From Owenia fusiformis (lineage: Eukaryota > Annelida > Polychaeta > Sabellida > Oweniidae): DNA of 64,000 nucleotides. Both the position numbers and the translations under genes were made by a program. Shown here piece after piece: positions 58,515 to 64,000 of the stretch (position 1 is the first letter of the stretch; each line of letters begins with the position of its first letter). The DNA lies in the NCBI GenBank assembly GCA_903813345.2, contig CAIIXF020000008.1, forward strand, positions 15,174,822 to 15,238,821, written 5' to 3'. Below the pieces are notes generated by a model that saw nothing but the letters and a program-made list of their open reading frames with translations, made no database searches and was not told the origin of the DNA.

Positions 58515-58831
58515 TCAAATAATGTATACACTACCACATTTTCAGACAAGCTACTTTTTTGATCTAAGAATTCAGAATTGATTAGTATGGGTATGCTGAG
58601 TAAATTAATTTTTTTATTGCAATTGTATGATTGTGTTGGCCTTATTGGTATACAGTAAACCAGGTCCTTTAGCTTACTACATTCCCTCACTAATTTCAAT
58701 TTAAATTCATTCAATCAATGTTGACTTTCTTTTCATGTACTCAGCATACCCATACTAATCAGTTCTGAATTCTTAGATCAAAAAAGTAGCTTGTCTGAAA
58801 ATGTACATGTGGTAGTGTATACATTATTTGA
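58515..58831. mobile_element. Foldback element upstream of LOX-B
   Basis: Arms of about 90 bp, 58,515-58,603 and 58,738-58,831, are nearly perfect inverse copies (tcaaataatgtatacactac ... catacccatactaatcagtt). About 134 bp separate them. The right arm has a small extra segment (acatgt). Non-coding. Confidence 0.8.
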
Positions 58832-59060
58832 AAAATTTAAAGATCTTTACAATCTAGCTGTTTAGTAACGCCTGAATATCCTAAAACCTTTCTGATCTGA
58901 ACATCTTGATCTTATCTGCACGCTTTTTGGTTCAAATCTTGTAACATGCATCTCCCATTGATTCACATATTAAGAAACATTGTTATTTAAACATCTACTA
59001 ATCGGAACATATTTTCCCAGTCCACGTGTGTTTAGATTAAAGAAGTTTTACTGCATAGTA

Positions 59061-59757
59061 CAGGGTGTCCAAAAAACAGGACCGTAAGAAAGTTGAATAA
59101 TTTGGTCAATTTTGCATATTTTGCCTTGAAATTTTAGAATTATTTAGTTCATTCAATGCGAATTTTGTTCTGAAAGTTTGATGATAATCTGTAGGCCTAC
59201 ATTGTTTCAAAAACTACAGTACCTTACAAAACATGCTCAAAGTGGGCACTTCTCCTCTTATGCACAAATGAATCCTGCAAACAAAATTGTTAATGACCCT
59301 GACCTATACACATCAAAGTGGATGGTACATATTGGGGTACTTATTCACATTGCCCTCTTAAGATTTTAGGGGCCTGTCAGTATACACATTGGCTTTGAGA
59401 AATCCCTAAATATAAAAATCTGAGGGATTTAGATCTGGCGAATGAGCTGCTCATATGGTTTGCGTTCTGCGACTGATGAGCTGACCACATAAGCATTGCC
59501 CAAACCATTTCAGTATATCATTTGCAGTGTTGGGGTGGTATTGGCTTGTTGAAACCACTCCTAAGATGCCCCTCAGAAAGAAGCCGGATTGAATCATGCA
59601 TAGAGAGGGGTGTAGATTTGGGCATGTTTTGTAAGGAAGTGTAGTTTTTGAGTCAATTGGCAGATTACGTATTATCAAACGTTCACAACAAAATTCACAT
59701 TGAAATAATTATGCAAAATTGTCAACTTTCTTACGGTCCTGTTTTTTGGACACCCTG
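59061..59757 (-). mobile_element. Mariner/Tc1-like deletion derivative (copy 2)
   Basis: Paralogue of 15,188-15,869 with termini cagggtgtccaaaaaacagg and its inverse. It carries about 165 bp (59,225-59,390) that copy 1 lacks, and it lacks the transposase SPDLNPPDF block and other interior sequence that copy 1 keeps. TA precedes the left end; the right flank reads tta. A minus-strand transposase frame (59,451-59,678) overlaps the same region. Confidence 0.75.
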
Positions 59758-60065
59758 TTATATGTACTTATCTTCATTATGCACCAGTTGCATTAGTTAC
59801 AATACTTAACCAGACTTCACATAGCTTTTTTAATTTTTAATGAACTATATTTTCATTAGTTTAGTTGGAGTTAGTTAGAATCATAATCATTGGGCACTAA
59901 TTGCGTTAGAGGCCATACTATATCAGTTTATATACTTTATACGTGCAAAACATTATTTATTAATAAACTGCATAAGTTACAATACTTTGTTAGAATTTAT
60001 ATAGGTATAGTAGTCGAAGAGAAGTGAGTCTATATACATTTTTATGTAAATACTTATTATAGTCT

Positions 60066-63000
60066 TTACGCACTTATTGCATTAGGTACAATACTTGGCA
60101 AGAGTATTGAATATGTGTTGTCTCTTGTCTTGTTTTTCTCTTTCATTTCTTCCTCAATCTCAGCTAGCTCTTTGCGGAAACTAAAACAGATGTTTCAATA
60201 CTCTGATACTCAAAACAAAAACAATTAAACTTAGACTTTTAATTTTTTGTTACAACAGTGGGTATGTGACTCACACATTTACTCCCTCCAAAATGTTGTA
60301 ACTTTTGGACCACTTTTTAAGCTAGTTTATATTTCTCGATTTAATCAATATCATAACCTGTTGAAAGTGAGGAATGAAGTAAAGTTCAAACATTAATTGG
60401 GTTTGACACACTATCCAATATTGGAAAGTTCTGTTGCCAAATCTTACGGAGAGGTGTATATGCCATACTATGTATGACTAAATTTCAATACCACTTTTTC
60501 ATAATGTTTTACCTTTCCAATGCTTTCACTGAGATTGGGTCGTAGTTGTACTGAACCTCAAAGTATCCTAGTGAGTTCAGTCCAGTTCTGCTCAAGAATA
60601 AGTCAGCTAGAAATGCAACGTCTAATACTCGTGTTTTGCTTATCAGGGCGTTTACAAGATCCTGCTCATTTCTTGCTCTCTAGAAAGTATATGGTACATA
60701 CTGTATTATACTTTAAGACCTACAGGGTGGGCCAATAAAGATGGCCGCATGGAAAGTTCACGGAACGATAGGGTGGGCCAATAAAGATGGTCACATGGAA
60801 AGTTCACGGACCGATATGATATACAGTATAGTTTTGGCCAAACGATAAAATTATGTCAAAGCATGTGCGTATACCTTATCTCTGGGAGGGAGGCCTTCCA
60901 AATAAGTTGGATAGTTTGGTGGATATGCAAATTCATCGTACTGTGAGTAATTCACTGCAGCATGTTGTACGCTTGCTTGAAATACTAATGGTGTCACAAT
61001 GGCACAGATGGCATCAACTGAAGTCAGCTTTTCAGGAAGGCCCTGTGAAACAATTACTTTCGTAAAATTGCGAATTTCATTAAAAGTTTGCATTTATTTA
61101 TAAGATTTCAAAATATTATATCGAAAAACATAAGAATCTAGCTTATCCCATACATATAACTTATCCTTCAAGGATTCAGGCTGGACTTCAAAAATTAAGA
61201 CTGGGCCTTGTTCTTACAGAAGTCTAAACTTACATTTAATCCAGGTCCTTCTGGTGGTGACCTGAGCTCTTGCAGCCAGTTGTGAACCTCATAATCATCC
61301 ACAAGTTTTTCAGGAGAATCATAAATCCCTGTAAGAACTCTCCTGATGTATTTCTCAATGGCTCTATACAATAACATAGCATCATCCCTGTAGTGGTAGT
61401 TGGGCAAAGCATTCTCGTCATCTACCTAAAAAGCACATAGCAACCGTGGTAATCAATCATATCCACGATCTTTTGTTTGGTTCATCATTGGCTCATACTA
61501 TAGCACAGGAGCAACAATTTGACAAGTGTTAAGCTTTAGGACATTTCGTGATACCATACTTTTAAATCATACTCCTTTATCCCAATCTTGATATCTTGAA
61601 TGGCGATAAAACATTTTAAATTATTGTAAAAGTATCCCTTATTTAAGGAAGTTAAAGCGACTCTGGTTGAAGGCAATCTTCCATCAAAAGTATGCCAAAA
61701 AGACACACTTAGAAAAAATATTTAATAGTAATACCCAACGTTTGAACATTGATACATACTCCTCTATCTTGTAGATCATTTGGTAAAGTTCCCTCAACAT
61801 TCAGTCTCCATTTAGGCCAGATACGGCTGTTTATTGTGATGAAACCATGAGATCCTAAAGTCAGGTTCTTATCCATCTCAGACATTAGTCCGGGAATGCC
61901 ACCTCTGATTATGATATTGTAAATCAATTTTCATTCATCATTTGGCATACAATATGCAATATATCTATTCTGTAACTTCCGGAACAAATGTTTATTTTGA
62001 TATATTAATAATTATCAACTTTTAATTGGTTTTTTACACTTTACCCTACTATCACACCAAACTAGTTCTCACTACGTTCTCGAAAACGGGCTTAAACTGT
62101 GCACGAACGGATTTGACGTACTAAGAACCCACTAAGAACCGTTTGGGATTTGTTTACAAACTTCATGAAACTACTAGAACGAGTAGGTCCTCCAGAACTT
62201 AGAGCATGCTCAAAATTTTCTGGTGAACGTCAAAACGTTGCCGAATCGGTTTTAAACTGTGTGCGAACTGAATGAACGTAACTTCAACGTACGGTCTGTT
62301 TACGAACTTCATGGACTTTCCCGGACGGGGAATCACGCGGTACAAACTTCGACCGTTAATTTGAATTTTTGACCTACCAGATGCTTGAAAATCAAGGATT
62401 GCGAGTCTCATACTGCACCGTTTTTCTTCAAACTTATACCATTAAAAGCAAAACAAAATTGCCTTTCTGTCGGAGCATTACTTTATTGTAAAGAGTCCCT
62501 CGTTCAAGCAGCGTTTTGGTCCCCAGCTGTTAGAAGGCCTTCTTACAGCTGGGGACCAAAATGCCGCTGGAAGTAGGGACTCTGTTTAAGAGAATAATGT
62601 ACCATTAGAAAGGGATTTTTGTGATGCTTTGAATGGAACAAGTTTGAAGAAAAACGGTGCAGTATGAGACTCGTAATCCTTGATTTTCAAACATCCGGTA
62701 GGTCAAAAATGCAAATTAACGGTCGAAGTTTGTACCGCGTGGGAATGTGATTTAGAATTTTGAATCGATTCAAAATTCGATGGCGACCATACCGTTCTGT
62801 AATCAGGTCATGATGACCTTCTAGACTAAGGGACGGTTTATACTACGTTGCACACCGACGTGGTGCGACCTGAACGAACTGCGAATGAGATGAACGTATT
62901 GAAGACTGTTTATGAACGAAGTAGCTAATTATTTTAGACATATATCCCGACCGCAGCCAGATTGAGCCCGTTTTACGACATTTTCGTAGGACTGCCAAGA

Positions 63001-63993
63001 ACGGGTAAGAACTAGTTTCCAACTGATAGGGGGTTAGGTACTAAAAACCTATTCCTTCAGTCAATCTCCCACATTATTATATCGCTGCCTCTCAATCGTA
63101 TATCATTTGTTAAAACCGGTTCACGTGTCATGAATTATCAGCCGATATTTTTTAGCCGTGAACATATATTCTGATATTCTTTCTGCATTCAACTAGAAAT
63201 ATGAAAGAAGCTAATATAGAATGCCATGCTTTCTCATGATGGCGCAAATAGTACAAACACTAATAAAAATAGTAAATAAAATACTCACGTATTTACATTC
63301 ATGACGTACAAGAAATGGTTACATAATAGACGGTATACAGGGTGACTTGGAGACAACTGGCGATTGGTTGCTATGCAAACATACTCCATTAAAATATGAG
63401 TTGATCCTAAAAAAGATGGAGTTCTATTTATATGAGTTATCGACAGTAAGATGTGTTTGCATGTGGGGGGGGCAATTTTTTTTAGTCTGAATCCTCCCCA
63501 CTAGTGTAACATATTAAAACGCGTGTCATAAACAATGTACCTTTTATGTTTGCGATAAAAAAGCTTTGTATGCTTCTGATCCCAAGCAGTATATTTCACT
63601 GGATGTTTATTAAATCGAAAATTAAGGTTTAACAATGCATTAACATGCAAAATGTCACCTGCCATTTGTTACAGGCGCCAACCGCCGAACACGAATCGTC
63701 GAAAGCCGACCACCATCCACAAAAAGTTGGATACTATATTAATATGTTACCATTTCTGGTGGTGACATAAAACTATATTGAAAGCCACCCATCTTCACAT
63801 CACAAGTGATAGACCTAATTTAATACTAGAAGTATAGCTTAGAATGCTTATGTGATACGTATCTCGGGTATGGCGTATTGTTCAGATGGTGCCTACCTAG
63901 ATGAGCTATAGACTGATGGTAGTTACAATCTGCGTTGTTGAACCACATTTTGGCCAACAACCAAGTGTATTCAGGGTCAGATGGCAAGAAAAC
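60066..63993 (-). CDS. Lipoxygenase LOX-C, partial (exons 9-15; 5' half beyond the window)
   Basis: Exons: 63993-63897, 63406-63289, 61904-61760, 61425-61234, 61042-60875, 60679-60513, 60180-60066. They are numbered by homology; the phases match LOX-A and LOX-B and no stop interrupts them. The two-histidine motif (HQSIAH), the QHAAVN motif and the C-terminal Ala of LOX-A are all present, as are Gly at the INTxA position and the three-residue-shorter segment after it. Exon 14 has one additional Leu codon relative to LOX-A. The PLAT domain and N-terminus are not visible because they lie to the right of position 64,000. Nearly identical to LOX-A in exons and introns, so assembly duplication must be excluded, although copy-specific insertions argue for two real loci. 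Confidence 0.88.
62044..63033. mobile_element. TTA-flanked MITE (Harbinger-like), copy 2, carrying a nested foldback
   Basis: It starts ccctactatcacaccaaact, as in copy 1 at 26,730, and ends aagaactagtttccaactgataggggg. TTA flanks it at 62,041-62,043 and 63,034-63,036. The LOX-A intron retains the empty site, ttacactttagaaactaaga (near 18,325). Subtracting the nested insert leaves about 577 bp, comparable to the 525 bp of copy 1. Confidence 0.85.
62334..62741. mobile_element. 408-bp foldback nested inside the MITE
   Basis: Long inverse arms run from cacgcggtacaaacttcgac to gtcgaagtttgtaccgcgtg. They pair to a centre near 62,535 where ttggtccccagctgt faces acagctggggaccaa. GGAAT flanks both sides (62,329-62,333 and 62,742-62,746). 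Transcribed, it would form one long hairpin. Confidence 0.8.
63653..63767. mobile_element. TGTCACCAC-family MITE, LOX-C intron 9
   Basis: tgtcacctgccatttgttac, ccaaccgccgaacacgaatc, gttggatactatatt and ggtggtgaca appear in order, almost identical to the LOX-A copy at 18,951-19,066 at the same intron position. Confidence 0.75.
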
Positions 63994-64000
63994 CTGCAAT

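Larger units (their letters stand above)
58340..60065. other. Spacer between LOX-C 3' end and LOX-B start
   Basis: About 1.7 kb. The part next to LOX-B holds a foldback element (58,515-58,831), about 180 bp upstream of the LOX-B ATG and within its presumed promoter. The rest (58,861 on) is the LOX-C 3' flank, paralogous to 14,865-16,202, with a mariner-like element. A minus-strand AATAAA (tttatt at 59,956-59,961) lies about 105 nt past the LOX-C stop. Confidence 0.6.
58861..64000. repeat. Segmental duplication unit, right copy (LOX-C half and flank)
   Basis: Collinear with 14,865-19,298 through the 3' flank, exons 15-9 and their introns, and still matching at the window edge. Differences are mostly single bases plus insertions: the segment 59,225-59,390, the MITE at 62,044-63,033, and one extra leucine codon in exon 14. 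Confidence 0.85.

Overview
The window is intron-rich animal nuclear DNA. It is AT-rich, has GT-AG spliceosomal introns, many inverted-repeat transposons and an L1/Tx1-type LINE. The gene content (a lipoxygenase cluster and an LRR/EF-hand protein) and the repeat style suggest a marine invertebrate. I cannot name the phylum from sequence alone. No prokaryotic, organellar, tRNA or rRNA signal was seen.

Left third (1-14,331): two unrelated genes converge. A plus-strand five-exon gene (4,145-7,788) encodes a 267-residue coiled-coil protein with two canonical EF-hands and a C-terminal CaaX box (CLIQ). A minus-strand eleven-exon gene (14,331-8,819) encodes a 555-residue RI-type leucine-rich-repeat protein with a C-terminal EF-hand pair, resembling LRRC74. 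Both models keep reading frame through every splice junction.

Right two thirds (16,203-64,000): a head-to-tail minus-strand cluster of PLAT-domain lipoxygenase genes. LOX-A (24,793-16,203) and LOX-B (58,339-28,880) are complete 15-exon genes of 657 and 660 residues. LOX-C (63,993-60,066) is the 3' half of a third gene that continues beyond the right edge. Exon phases and nearly all exon lengths are identical between copies, so the family grew by tandem duplication. LOX-A and LOX-C also share introns and 3' flank, so that duplication is recent. All copies keep the His/His/His/Asn iron ligands, but the last residue is Ala (A, C) or Val (B) instead of the usual Ile. The stereocontrol (Coffa) position reads Gly in A/C and Ala in B. 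Both visible N-termini match an N-myristoylation consensus.

The rest is mobile DNA, much of it dated by nesting or by comparison with an empty paralogous site. LOX-B intron 10 is about 15.5 kb long and holds a 12.3-kb palindromic element, itself interrupted by a 6.5-kb foldback element, plus a 2.65-kb CACT...AGTG element. LOX-B intron 6 holds a 5'-truncated, frameshifted LINE with a perfect 15-bp target-site duplication. Several mariner-like deletion derivatives, TTA/TAA-flanked MITEs and a roughly 120-bp TGTCACCAC family are scattered through introns and spacers. Two minisatellites abut LOX-A splice sites.
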